Of a stretch of 64,000 nucleotides of DNA, positions 21,364 through 32,731 are shown piece by piece. Position numbers and translations under genes: made by a program. Within the stretch, counting starts at the first letter, position 1; every line of letters starts with the position of its first letter. The notes below the pieces were generated by a model. It was not told the origin of the DNA. It saw nothing but the letters and a program-made list of their open reading frames with translations, and made no database searches. Location of the stretch: positions 15,361,001 to 15,425,000 of the forward strand of contig JAPTOF010000007.1 in the NCBI GenBank assembly GCA_028554755.1, in the 5' to 3' direction. The DNA is from Cordia subcordata (taxonomy: Eukaryota; Streptophyta; Magnoliopsida; Boraginales; Cordiaceae).

Positions 21364-22246
21364 TAAAGTGTTTAAAATTGAAACTTATCGGGCATAGTCG
21401 GACTCCAGGCCAATCTTCTACTTAACACCTCTGAGTTCGGGCTTTAAAATCAAGTTTCTGACCAAGGCTGGACCCCAGGCCGGTTGACCGGCCTAGCGAT
21501 CGACCTTAGTCATAAGTTTGGGGAACAGGGCCGGTTGCACCCCGGGTCAACCAATCCTGGCTCTGCAGCATTAAATGTCCTAGCCGTTTATATTCGTTGC
21601 AGCCACTTTTCTCCCCCAAATCTCACCTACCTTGCTTTAACTAAAAAATTCTCTTTAAATACACCTCAATAGCATTCAATATGTCAATTAGAGCTTGAAA
21701 AATCTCTTCATCATCATTCATAACTTAGAAATCTTGAGCTATAATTTCCTATACTCTTTGAGCATTCAGGAGCAATCATTTACTATACTTGCTTGTTGAA
21801 GCCTTACACTATATTTCTTAATTATTCTTCAAATCCATTGTTATACATAATCAATAGCTGGGAAATCTTCAGAGATTAACTCATTGAGCTAAAATAGGGT
21901 GTATGGAAATCCTAAACCGTAGGGACTCTTGGGTTTATTGAAGTTTGGCTTCAAAAAGTTGTAGAACTTGATTTTTGCTTCACCAAGATTTGAAGAAGCA
22001 TTTTAGTGAAAATTGTTGAAGTCCTAAAGGGAGTATCCTTAGGCAGTGGACGTAAGCTTGGTCGAATCACTTAAAAATCATTTGTGTTTTTACTCTCTAC
22101 TCTTTATCTATTTCATTTACTTATATCGATTATCTTATGTTTGATATTTTGCTTGAAAGAAATTGTTAATTTTTTGGTGAATTTTTAAATACAAAAATTA
22201 TTAAACATCTTAAGTTAACCCCCCTCTTAAGATATTTACACCTACA
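21359..22246 (+). repeat. 5' LTR of element II, left-truncated
   Basis: Equivalent to 30992-31873 of the 3' LTR. It contains the GTCGAC-like GC-rich block (21397-21560, with TTGACCGGCC), a TATA-like TTTAAATAC near 21654 and ends CACCTACA at 22246. Confidence 0.85.
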
Positions 22247-22248
22247 TT

Positions 22249-22260
22249 TGGTATCAAAGC
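22249..22260 (+). other. Primer-binding site of element II
   Basis: TGGTATCAAAGC, two bases after the LTR end. One base differs from the tRNA-iMet PBS. Confidence 0.75.
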
Positions 22261-22317
22261 TAGGGTTCTATCTATGGTTTAACAACTAATAGAGAAAAAG
22301 AAAAGCGGATCCAGGGG

Positions 22318-24090
22318 ATGGAGAAGGCCCTTCTTCAGTACAAAGAAAGGTGGGTTCAGAGTCTGAACCACATTTAGCAAATATAGAGGGAACTTCTATT
22401 AAGCAAGCACCCCATTTTGATGGAGCTAACTATGCATTTTGGAAGATGAGAATGAAAGTATTTATACAATCACATGATTATAAAGCTTGGAAGATCATAG
22501 AAAATGGACCTACCTTGCCTACTAAATTAGAGTGCCTAAACCCGAAAGTGAATGGAATGATGAGGATATTAAACTATTTGAGTTAAATCAAAAAGCTTTA
22601 CATTATTTGTTCAATGCCATGAATGCAACCGAGTTTGCAAGGGTTATGGGGTGCACTTTGGTTAAGGAACTTTGGGACCAATTAGAAGTGACTTATGAGG
22701 GGACTAGACAAGTAAAAGAATCTAGAATTGCTATGCTTGTATATAAATATGAATTGTTTAAAATGCTTCTTGACAAAAGTGTTGACCAAATGTTCTCTAG
22801 ATTTGTTGAGATTACAAATAGATTAAAGGCACTTGGAAAAGATTATTTAAATGTAAAGAAAGTAAGGAAGGTGCTAAGGAGCTTACCATCATCATGGCAA
22901 CCAAAAGTCACAGCCATCAAGGAAGCCAAAGATCTAAATACATTGCAGCTTAACGAGCTTATTGGGTCACTTATGACTCATGAGCTTGAGATAAAGGACT
23001 ATAAAGAAGAAGATAAAGAAGTCCATTGCACTCGTTGCATCAAAATATACATCAAGCAAAGATGAAAAAGATGATGAGGACCTGGAAGATGAGGAGATGG
23101 CACTCCTTGCTTAGAATTTCAAAAAATTTATGAAGTTTAAAAGAATGAACAAAGGAGCCTCTTCAAGCAATAATAGCAATTGGAAGAGAAAAGGAAGAGA
23201 AGCCAAAGAGTTCAAGAAATCAAAGGAAACAAGAAATGATGAACTCATATACTTCAATTGCAATAAACTGGGACATATCAAAGCAAATTGGGCAAAGGTA
23301 ATGAAGAAGAAGGAAAACAAAGCACTCAAGGCCGCTTGGGACACCTCTGAGAGTGAAAAGGATATGGAAGAGCAACATGAGGTAGCAAATTTTTGCCTCA
23401 TGGCCAATGAGGATGAGGTACAATCTTCACCTTCTCCATCTATTTATTATTCATCTAGTGAAGAAGAAGAAGAGGAGTATAGGTTTGATGAACTAAAGGA
23501 TGCATTTGCTAAATTACATGATGATTTATCTTTAGCTTTAACAAGAAAATAAGCAAATGCATAGAAAATTAAAACTTGCTTTTGACGAAAAAGAAATTTT
23601 AGAAAAGGAAAGTGCTTCTCTCATTGAAAAAATTGGAATCTTGGAAAAAGAAAATGACTCACATGACGAAGATTTTGTGAAGTTTGCAAAAAAAGTTAAA
23701 GATTTGAAAAAGAAAAATGTGGATTTAAATGGCATTATTCAAAAGTTACAAATGGCAAGGAGAACTTTGAAAAACTCCTTGAAAGTCAAAAACTGGCCTT
23801 TGACAAAAGTGGAATTGGGTATGAACCAAACATTAACCAAAAATATTTTAAAACTTATTTTGTCAAAGTTTCTACCTTTATCTCCTCCATTACACCAAAG
23901 TCAAACATTACTTGCACATATTGTGAAAAGAAAGGACATGTATCAACTTGTTGTTATTATCGAAAACTTCGTGATAGAGGATCACATGTCCCACATTGGC
24001 AAAGACCCAAATGGGTTGTCAAGGCCAAAATTGAAACTAACGTCAAGGACCCAAAGTGTCGGGGACCCAAAATAAAGAATTGAATTTGAA
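22318..24090 (+). pseudogene. Element II gag
   Basis: The frame near 22350 gives 'FDGANYAFWKMRMKVFIQ', the start of SIRE-type gag, then the capsid-like UBN2 region (22532-23065). A first zinc knuckle near 23250 reads YFNCNKLGHIKANW, with the first and last cysteines lost. A glutamate/lysine-rich coiled coil follows (23557-23760), then a second knuckle near 23910 (CTYCEKKGHVSTCC) that keeps all four ligands. Frameshifts near 22545, 23065 and 23550 break the frame. Gag would form the virus-like particle and bind the RNA. Confidence 0.85.
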
Positions 24091-24131
24091 TTTCATGTGT
24101 GTAGGTATGCAATGAAAGAAAAACTAGCAAG

Positions 24132-25840
24132 ATGAAGTGGATCTTGGATAGTGGTTGTTCCAAACATATGACAAAGAACTCATCACTCTTTTATAAATTG
24201 AAGAAAACCCAAGGAGGAGATCTTACCTTTGGTGACAATAGCAAAGCAAAAATAATTGGAAAAGAAAGCATTGGTAATGAAAATTCTTTTGCTATACATA
24301 ATGTCTTACTTGTAGAAGGTCTTAAATTCAATCTACTTAGTACAAGTCAATTATGTGACAAAGGACATAAAGTAGTATTTCAATCTTCTAGTTGCATTAT
24401 AGATGAATATGGTAATGATAATGTGTTGTTTGTAGCTAAGAGAAATGAAAATGTCTACACCGTTGAAATTGATCAACTTGTGTGTCAACATGTTAAATGT
24501 TTATTGGTTGTGCATGATAATTCTTGGTTATGGCATAGAAGATTAGGACATGCTAGCATGAGCTTGCTAAATGATTTACCAAAACATGATCTAGTTAGAG
24601 ACTTACCAAAACTAAAATTTGAAAAAGACAAAATTTGTGATGCTTGTCAATTAGGGAAACAACATAAGACATCTTTCAAATCCCTCAATAAAGTTTCAAC
24701 TAATAGAGCATTGCAATTATAACATACGGACTTGCTTGGACCAATTGATGTGGCTAGCTTAGGAGGTTCTGGAAACACCTTTGTTGTTGTAGATGACTAT
24801 ACTAGATTTACATGGGTCATGTTTCTTGCACATATGCCTTCAATGAATTTGCAAGGTTGTGTAGAAAAGTGCAAAATGAGAAGGGCTATTTTATAACTTA
24901 CATTCGTAGTAATAATGGCATGGAATATGTGAACACTTATTTTATGCATTTTTGTGATGAACATCACATAGAACGCAACTTTTTGGCCCCTTGGACTTCT
25001 CAACAAAATGGGTAGTAGAGAGGAAGAATCATACATTACAAAAAATGGCAAAAACTATACTAAAAGAACATAACTTTCCTACATATTTTTGGAGTAAAGC
25101 CATAAACACCGCATGTTATATGCAAATAGAGTTTTTATTAGACCCATCTTAAATAAAACTCTGTATGAACTATGGCATGGAAAAACACCTAAAATTTCAT
25201 ACTTCAAAGTGTTTGGTTGTAAATGATTTGTCCTAAATACTAAAATCAATTAAGAAAATTTGATGCTAAATCGGATGAAGGCATATTTTTGGGATATTCC
25301 TCAGCAAAGCTTATAGAGTTTATAATAAAAAGAACTCTTGTTGTGGAAGAATTAATGTATGTTATATTTGATAAAACTAACCCATTTGAGCTGAGAAAGG
25401 AAGTTGATGGTGCAGGTTACTTCTTAGAGAAGACTACACTTGAAGATTCATCTCTAAAAGACAAAGAGATTCCAACAAAACAAGAAGACACAAAAGAAGA
25501 ACATCAAGAAAGGAGTCTCAAGCCAAAATGGAAAGTGGAAAATGCTTAAATGAAGGAAACATTGAGACAAAAGAGACTCATGAAGATCTACCGAATAGTT
25601 GGAAGTTTGTACGAAATCACCCTCAAGATCAAATCCTTGGTGATCCATCTCAAGAAGTAAGAACTAGGCATAATATTAATGCTTTTTGTGAACATCATGC
25701 ATTTATTTCTCATATAGAACCTAAAAATATTAAAAAAAGCTTTATTTGATGAAATTGGATAATGGCCATGCAAGAAGAACTAAATCAATTTGACAGAAAT
25801 AAAGTTTGGAAGTTAATTGAAAGACCTAGAGATAGATCGG
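24132..25840 (+). pseudogene. Element II protease and integrase
   Basis: Starts with the aspartic protease (WILDSGCSKHMT, D-S-G active site intact). The GAG-pre-integrase zinc region follows at about 24520-24690 (LWHRRLGH ... CDACQLGKQHKTSF, HHCC intact), then the integrase core with first Asp (HTDLLGPIDVAS) and second Asp replaced (RSNNGMEYVN, D to N). Stops: TAA at 24720-24722 and TAG TAG at 25013-25018, where the catalytic Glu segment (R-K-N-H-T-L-like) should begin. The integrase tail (25260-25650) is frameshifted. It would cleave the polyprotein and insert the cDNA if it were intact. Confidence 0.85.
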
Positions 25841-25842
25841 TA

Positions 25843-26046
25843 TAGGGGTGGAAATCGGATCGGATTTTCAGATAATCGGTTTTTTGGGGTTCGGGTTTTT
25901 CGGGTTTCGGGTGGGAAAAAATACCCGATCGGGTAGTTAAATAGTAACTATCCGGCCGGATATCGGATTTTTCTGATGCTGGGTTTTTCGGATTCGGATG
26001 TTCGGATACCCGACATTTCTATGAAGTTAAAAAATACAAAATTGTT

Positions 26047-26093
<47 letters not shown>

Positions 26094-26766
26094 TTGCGGT
26101 AAGTTAGCAAATACATTCATTGATAGTCAAACTAATTACATCCATGTATACAAATAGCACGATGCTCAAAACTAAGCATCGGCTCCAATAAAAGAAAAGA
26201 GATTGTTCAAAATGACGATAGACAAATTAACTCTTTTTAAAATATAAAGATATTTCCATCATAACTACGAACCAAACAAAAAGGAAAAATTAATAAATAT
26301 TAACTATACAAATATATTTCCACATTTATCTAACTTAAACATAACAAATATTTATGCTAAATTAATGTTACATTTTGTTAATTCTAATTATATTACTCAA
26401 TTCAGTTGTCTAATTTATTTACAAATAACTTAATTATATTATTTAACTTCTCATTACTTTTGTAGAATACTTTTTTTTCTCTTTTTTTAATTGTACATTT
26501 TAATATTAATGCATTATATAAAATGTGTGTTTATATATGTGTTATATTAGAATATTATGATGAATAATTTACTATAGAATGGTGTGTATATTTTTTTTCG
26601 GGTTTTTCGGATCGGGTTGGGGTAGGAAAAAACTACCCGATATCCGATATTTTTTCGGATATCGGATTCGGATATTATCTGAATTCGAAAATTTTGCATT
26701 TTTTCCACCCGATCGGGTTCGGATTCGGATTCGGATTCGGGTACCCGATCCGAATTTCCACCCCTA
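25843..26766. mobile_element. Non-autonomous hAT element inside element II
   Basis: 924 bp with terminal inverted repeats TAGGGGTGGAAATCGGATCGGA and (reverse complement) TAGGGGTGGAAATTCGGATCGG. It is flanked by an 8-bp target duplication with one mismatch, GATCGGTA (25835-25842) and GACCGGTA (26767-26774). The ends are dense in CGGAT/CGGGT repeats, as in plant hAT subterminal regions, and the middle holds an (AT)n run at 26050-26091. No transposase ORF. The pol reading frame resumes directly after it (TKWVFKSKLDE), which marks the insertion point precisely. Confidence 0.85.
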
Positions 26767-26774
26767 GACCGGTA

Positions 26775-28175
26775 ATTGGAACCAAATGGGTGTTTAAAAG
26801 CAAACTAGATGAGGCCGGTATAGTAACTAGGAACAAGGCTAGACTTGTAGCTCAAGGATATAACCAAGAAGAAGGGATTGATTATGATGAGACCTATGCC
26901 CTCGTAGCTAAACTTGAATCCATTTGCATGTTACTTGCATTTGCGTGTTATATGAACTTTAAACTCTATCAAATGGATGTCAAAAGTACTTTTCTAAATG
27001 GCTTTATTGATGAGGAGGTATATGTTGAACAACCTCTCGGTTTCAAAGATCTTTGCTTTCCAAATCATGTTTTTAAATTAGAAAAAGCATTATATGGCTT
27101 AAAACAAGCTCTTAGAGCTTAGTATGAAAGACTTAGTGGATTTTTTATGGAAAACAACTTTGAAAGAGGAAATTTTGACTCCACTTTGTTTATTAAATGA
27201 GAAGGAAATGACATTCTACTTGTACAAATTTATGTTAATGATATAATCTTTGGTGCTACTAATGTATCTTTGTGTGAGAGCTTTTCTAAGTGCATGCACA
27301 AGGAGTTTGAGAAGAGCATGATAGGAGAATTGACTTTCTTCCTTGGACTCCGAATCAAGCAAACACAGGAAGGGGTCTTCATCAATCAAGCCAAAGACAC
27401 CAAGGAAATCATCAAAAAGTTTGGGCTTGAAGATGCAAAGGAAATTGGGACTCCCATAAGCCCCTCAACAAAATTGGACAAAGATGAGAAAGATAAACCA
27501 GTAGCTAAAAAGAAATATAGAGGTATGATTGGTAGCTTACTTTATTTAACTACGTCTAGACCAGATATTATGTTTGCAGTATGCTTATATACTAGATTTC
27601 AATCTGATCCCAAGGAAACACAGCTTGTTGTTGTAAAAAGAATAATTAGATATCTTAAAGGAACTAGTAATCTAGGGATTTGGTATGCAAAAGGAACCTC
27701 ATTTGACTTATGTGGATTTTCTGATGCTTATTATGCTGGATGTAAGTTAGATCGTAAAAGCACTAGTGGAGCTTGTCAATTTCTAGGATATTATTTAGTG
27801 TCTTGGTTATGTAGAAAACAAAAAAGTGCTGCGATCTCTACCGCCGAAGCCAAATATATTGCAGCTAGTAGTTGTGTAGCTCAAATCTTGTGGATGAAAC
27901 AATATTTACTTGATTATGGCCTGCAATATGATCATATTCCTATATATTGTGATAATACTAGTGCTATTAATCTCACCAAGAACCCAATTCAACATTCTAG
28001 AACTAAGTATAATAAGATAAGATACTATTTGATTAGAGATCATGTGCAAAAAGGTGATATAATACTTGAATTTGTTGATGCATTGCATCAAGTTGCTGAT
28101 ATTTTTACAAAACAATTGCATGAAGATCAATTTTGTAAAATTAGAAGAGAAATTGGGATGCTAAATCATATTTAA
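26775..28175 (+). pseudogene. Element II reverse transcriptase and RNase H
   Basis: The RT begins at the hAT edge with TKWVFKSKLDEAGIV, then KARLVAQGYNQEEGIDYDET, YQMDVKSTFLNG and LYGLKQ. The catalytic YVDD reads YVND (27231-27242). In-frame stops occur near 27120 and 27198. From 27270 a 301-codon ORF runs through the RT thumb (FFLGLRIKQ) and RNase H (SDAYYAGC, STAEAKYIAAS, YCDNTSAINLTKNP) to VADIFTK at the end. RNase H is the best-preserved part. The role is cDNA synthesis in the particle. Confidence 0.9.
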
Positions 28176-28179
28176 AGGT

Positions 28180-28676
28180 GTTTTTCTTTGAAATATCTTG
28201 CATTATTTGAGCATAAATGGCTTCAAAACAACAATTTCAGCTCAAAATTTCACTTTTTTAAAGCTAGAAGGTGTAGCCAGACGCCATGCCAGTCACCGAC
28301 TTGACTAAGGAGCGATCGGGGTTATATTTATTGGCTACTGATCGAGGCCTGTCGACTAGAAGGTTGTTTAACCAGGGAACCGGCCCTAGATGCGTGGCCC
28401 ACTGACCAAGCCAAATCGATTTGCCGGCTGCCCAAAAAAGGATGCCAGTCGACCAACTTCTATAGATGGTCAGTCTAAAAAACGCCCCAAACTCATTTTT
28501 TTCTCACAATTCTTCCAAAATTTCCCAAATCCTCTCTAAACCCTAAACCCCAAACACAAAACCCGTCCTCCGAAACCCATTTTTTCACGAATATCTTTGA
28601 AAACTTTCATCAAAATTATCAAATTCATCACCATTACCATATTTATACATCAAGAAAATTTTATTCGTCCGCACAA
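28180..28676 (+). promoter_or_regulatory. pol-ORF3 spacer of element II, promoter-like
   Basis: A GC-richer block (28270-28480) with GTCGAC near 28348 and 28446 and repeated CCAGTC/GGCC phrases, similar in style to the block upstream of the TATA box in the element's own LTR. It is followed by a pyrimidine-rich stretch and a plant telo-box AAACCCTAA (28538-28546), 131 bp before the ORF3 ATG. Element III has the same arrangement. Promoter activity is an inference. Confidence 0.4.
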
Positions 28677-30047
28677 ATGGCACTTCCAAAAAGATCAACC
28701 AAAGTGGGAGGAAGTAAAAGGGCCAGACACAATTCTCCATCATCAAATCTGGATTCACAACGAGGTACCATTGATTCTCAAAGCATTATGTATGGAAAAT
28801 ATTTAGTTGATGAAGATTTGGGAGATAGAAATTTTCAAATTTCAAGGAAGGAGTATATTTGTGCATTTAAATTGCAATGTGCATGAAAGAATGGTTAAGG
28901 AGTTCTACAAGAACTTGAGAGTGTTAAGTACCTATACCATGCATATAAAAAGTAGAGTAAATGGGAAAACCTTTGAGATTATGGAAATGGACCTTAGAGT
29001 CATTTTTGGATTTCCTTGGTCACCAAATGGTGAATATAGTGCCTAAGGATGGCCAGTGGTTGACAAAGAAACTGTGCATGTAGTTAAATTTATTTGGAAA
29101 GGAATTGACTTCATCCCTATTTGAAACATCACACCCAATCGTATGCAGCTTGCACCCTGAGAAAGAATAATCTTGCGAATTATAAGTGAAGTTATAATTT
29201 GCTAAAAGACTAATGATGGTAGAATAAATCACATGGAGGCATACATTTTATACATGCTTTATCACAACCTTCATTTGGATTTAGCATCCATCATGTTGCG
29301 TCATATGGTTCATGTACGTGGCAAAGATCATGATAGTAAGAAATCGATTCAACCAAACAAGCTCGCCTATGAAATGGCTCTTACTTAGATATTTCATCAC
29401 TTTGCTGTACCTTTTTATGATGCTTCCACTAAGTTTGCTTGGAAATTTGATATGCCTTACATTCATCAAATGGGAATTTGTATAATGGAGAACCAATTGA
29501 GAGGGCACAATATATGGAACTAGATTCCCATATTAGGGACCTGATTAGGCAGTGAACAAAAGATGGGACTGCTTTCACTAATCTAGTTATGGGTCCTAAG
29601 CATCTCAAAGAGATGAAGTGCAAGCTGTTATGGGTGCCATGGAAGAAGAAGAACAAGCTAACCAATATAAAGTTGATATTGATGACCCTATTGACGAACA
29701 TGATGATAGGACACAATTCACTCAAGATAAGATTAGAAGGGCCACACTTGCATCTTTAGAAATTTGGCATGTCAAAGAAATTAGAAGAGAGGAAATGCGT
29801 AGAGGACCAGGCTTGAGTTCGGCAGCACAAGGAGAAGGTTATAGTACTCAAGCAGATAAGCCATCTATACTTGCTCAAATTCTATCTCACTTGCAAAATT
29901 TAAACATTGGAATAGGGCAAATGTGCAAAAATTAGGAAGAGAGCAATGCTACTTTGGGCCAAATGAATACAAGATTAAGCAAGCTTGAGAATTCACAAGA
30001 AGAGATCAAGTCCAATTTGGCAACATATTTTAAGGATCGTGATGCTT
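28677..30047 (+). pseudogene. Element II ORF3 (plant transposon protein domain)
   Basis: Starts MALPKRSTKVGGSKRARH, a basic Ser/Pro-rich head. It continues through 'YGKYLVDEDLGDRNF' and 'MVKEFYKNLRVLSTYTMHI', the core of the 'putative plant transposon protein' domain seen in many plant LTR elements after pol. 'VIFGFP', 'YEMAL' and 'VPFYDA' segments follow in shifted frames, then an acidic/coiled C-terminal part (29618-29935). Stops near 29043 and several frameshifts. I see no membrane segment, so calling it an envelope protein is not justified. Homologous to 49541-50997. Confidence 0.7.
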
Positions 30048-30518
30048 GATTCTTGGGGGCAATACCATTTTCAAAAACATTTTGCTTATTTTTAGCATTT
30101 AGTGTTTCAAGAATTTTGCACTTCACATCATTCTGATTTTCATCTTAAATTTAGCTTATGGATGATGGTATTGAATTTCTATGTGCTTGTGTGATACTTT
30201 GCTCTTGGTATTGTCCCTTATACTTTCCTTGTTTTTTTTTTGTTATATATATGATGCCAAAGGGGGAGAAGATGCATACGCCTATATACTAGTCGTATAT
30301 ACTTGACTAGAATTGAAATGTCTTTATAATATGAATGACATGAATTTATCTTAGTTATACATCCATAAATTGAAGCTGAAAGGGGGAGTAACCTTGGTTA
30401 ACTTTGTTTCTACTCTTTTATGGTCGATAATCTATATATGTTTGGTTTGATTGACAAGGAGTCAAATTTTTTAACTTCATTTGTTAAGAATAATTTGTCA
30501 TCATCAAAAAGGGGAGAT

Positions 30519-31873
30519 TGTTGGCTTAATACTAATTTTATATTATTTTGATGATGCAAATTATAAGTTAATGAATTGCTAATTGTACTTTGAGTTTGTG
30601 GAGCATCTCCCTAAAGTTAGGTGGTTGAAGATGAGCCATGATTAAGAGCATAAGAAGAATTCATCAAAAATGGCTTAAATTATTCAAGACAAGAAAAGTT
30701 CAAAATAGAAGAAAAAGGCCGTGAAGTCATAAGTAGGAGACGAGACAACATAAAGGGTACCAGCTCATGTGCTCTCTTGTGAATGTCTTAGAGTAGTATT
30801 TTATGGCTTACTCCTGATTTCATTGCATTGTATTCATCTATCACCTCTTTTAAACTTGGGCATAACATATCTTGATTGCAAAATTCAACTATTTATAAAA
30901 TCCCTTGCTATGTCTTCAAAAGGCTTTACAATCCTCTTAAAGTGTTTCTAACTTGTCTCATTGCCTTAGAGTCAAAGAGAATTACAAAATGGTGTTTAAA
31001 GTATTTAAAATTGAAACTTACTGGGCATAGTCGGACTCTAGGCCGGTCGCCTGTCTTAACACCTCTGAGTCCGGGCTTTAAAATCAAGTTTCTGACCAAG
31101 GCCGGGCCCCAGGCTAGTCGACCGACCTAGCAACCGACCTTAGTCAGTAAGTTTGGGGGAACGAGGGTGATCGCATCCTTGGTCAGCCGACTCCGGCTTT
31201 GCAGCATTAAATGTCCTAGCCGTTTATATTCGTTGTAGCCACTTTTCTTCCCCAAATCTCACCTACCTTGTCTAACTCAAAAATTCTCTTTAAATACATC
31301 TCAATAGCATTGAATATGTCAATTAGAGCTTGAAAAATCTCTTCATCATCATTCATTGCTTAGAAATCTTGAGCTATAATTTGCTATACTCTTTGATCAT
31401 TCAAAAGCAATCATTTACTATACTTGCTTGTTAAAGCCTTACACTATATTTCTTAATTATTCTTCAAATCCATTGTTATACACACTCAATAGTTAGGATA
31501 TCTTCAGCGATTAACTCATTGAGCTGAAATAAAGTGTGTGAAAATCCTAAAGAGTAGAGACTCTTGGATTCTTTGAAGTTTGGCTTCAAAGAGTTATAGA
31601 AGTTGGTTTTTGCTTCACCAAGATTTGAAGAAGTAGTGAAAATTGTTGAAGTCCTAAGGGGAGCATCCTTGGGCTATGGACGTAGGCTTGGCCGAGCCAC
31701 TAAAAAATCGTTTGTCTTTCTACTCTCTACTCTTTATCTATTTCATTTACTTATATTGATTATCTTGTGTTTGATATTTTGCTTGAAAGAAATTGTTGAT
31801 TTTTGGTGAATTTTTAAATACAAAAATTATTAAATATCTTAATTCACCTCCCCTCTTAAAATATTTACACCTA
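30519..31873 (+). repeat. 3' LTR of element II
   Basis: Preceded by the polypurine tract AAAAAGGGGAGAT (30506-30518). Starts TGTTGGCTTAATAC and runs to ACACCTA, two bases short of the CACCTACA end of the 5' LTR. Contains TTTAAATAC near 31290. The ORFs inside it (30769-31130, 31603-31809) are LTR sequence. Confidence 0.85.
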
Positions 31874-32185
31874 AAAAAACCCTTGTCTTGGAAGACAAGG
31901 AAGTCTCCTCTATAAATAAAACACTTACATTAGTTGTAGAGTGTATGTCTTGCAATAGGTTTAGATTGAGAGAAAGAGCCATTGTAAGAATACTGTGAGG
32001 GACGGTTTAGACTTTTCAGGCCGTGCAAAAAGTCCTATTGAGTTTGTACTCTTTTCTATTTAATGGGGTTTTCGTGGATATAGGTAGAGGGCCAAACCGC
32101 GCTTAATTGTGCATATTCTTTTCTCGTTGTTCGTGCCTTAACTCCGCTGCGTGTGTATGTGTTAATGCATCCTAATTTCTTAACA
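31874..32185 (+). repeat. 3' LTR of element I, left-truncated
   Basis: Matches the 5' LTR of element I from AAACCCTTGT to the end CTTAACA. It keeps the TATA box TATAAATAAA (31911-31920), which is damaged in the 5' copy. Confidence 0.75.
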
Positions 32186-32541
32186 TTGTCTTTAGTATGC
32201 TAAGTTTCCTAGAACAAAATGATCATTCCAACTCCTTATTTTTTTTTAAATGACTAGATTAGGAACAGAATAAAGAAATTAAATAACCCGTCAAACAATA
32301 TTCGCAACGGGCTTGTTTCATTATAGCATTACAACTTAAAAAAAGAAAAAGAAAACCAATACACATAATTAAATTAATAAATAACTAAAAAGTTGTCAAT
32401 GACTTTGGTCACTGTTGGCAACAACGAGTAAAAGTTATAGTAGGCAATAGTGACTACGAGGGCATTGGGGTTACCTTATCGAAAACCTACTTAAAGTACA
32501 TTTGGTATTAAGTGGCTTTTCTTTTTATTTCAACTTCTAAG
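32186..32541. other. Spacer between elements
   Basis: AT-rich. A phrase at 32393-32470 (GTTGTCAATGACTTTGGTCACTG ... GGCAATAGTGACTACG) resembles CACTA subterminal sequence and might belong to the CACTA remnant at 33790-37546, with the copia at 32542-33785 inserted between. No terminus was found. Confidence 0.3.
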
Positions 32542-32731
32542 TGTTGTACATACAATATATGTTTTATGTACAGAGGGATTCCAATACATATACAATGTTA
32601 GCTGCTCTCTAGGTCAATTGTCCTAGCTAAGGCAAGTATATAATCAAATCAATTTACACCAATCACTGGGATATACAAGATATGATTGAATATTCTAGAA
32701 GATATCCGAGAATCCTTTTTAGCATTCATCA
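32542..32731 (-). repeat. 3' LTR of minus-strand copia
   Basis: 190 bp; on the minus strand TGATGAATGC to GTACAACA, preceded by the purine-rich GAGAGGGAGGGGTAT. This is the usual end of short-LTR copia elements. Confidence 0.65.

Larger units (their letters stand above)
21359..31873 (+). mobile_element. Element II: SIRE-type copia with third ORF
   Basis: A 10.5-kb copia element with gag, pol and a further ORF after pol, the SIRE/Maximus-like plan. The 3' LTR is 1,355 bp. The 5' LTR has only its last ~888 bp: its first 473 bp are missing, and the join to element I gag falls in a short shared TGTTTAAAG. Pol order is protease, integrase, RT, RNase H, as in copia. A hAT element (25843-26766) splits it. 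Stops and frameshifts are scattered, so it is not autonomous. Confidence 0.85.
19907..32185 (+). mobile_element. Element I: TNT1-like copia, interrupted
   Basis: An outer copia element represented by a 5' LTR (to 20379), PBS, gag first half (to ~21360) and a partial 3' LTR (31874-32185). Everything between is the SIRE-type element II. The gag is of the small TNT1/Tork type, unlike that of element II. Protease, integrase and RT of element I are absent, so the structure reflects deletion or recombination as well as insertion. The left boundary (TGTTGTAAACC at 19907) is approximate. Confidence 0.7.
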
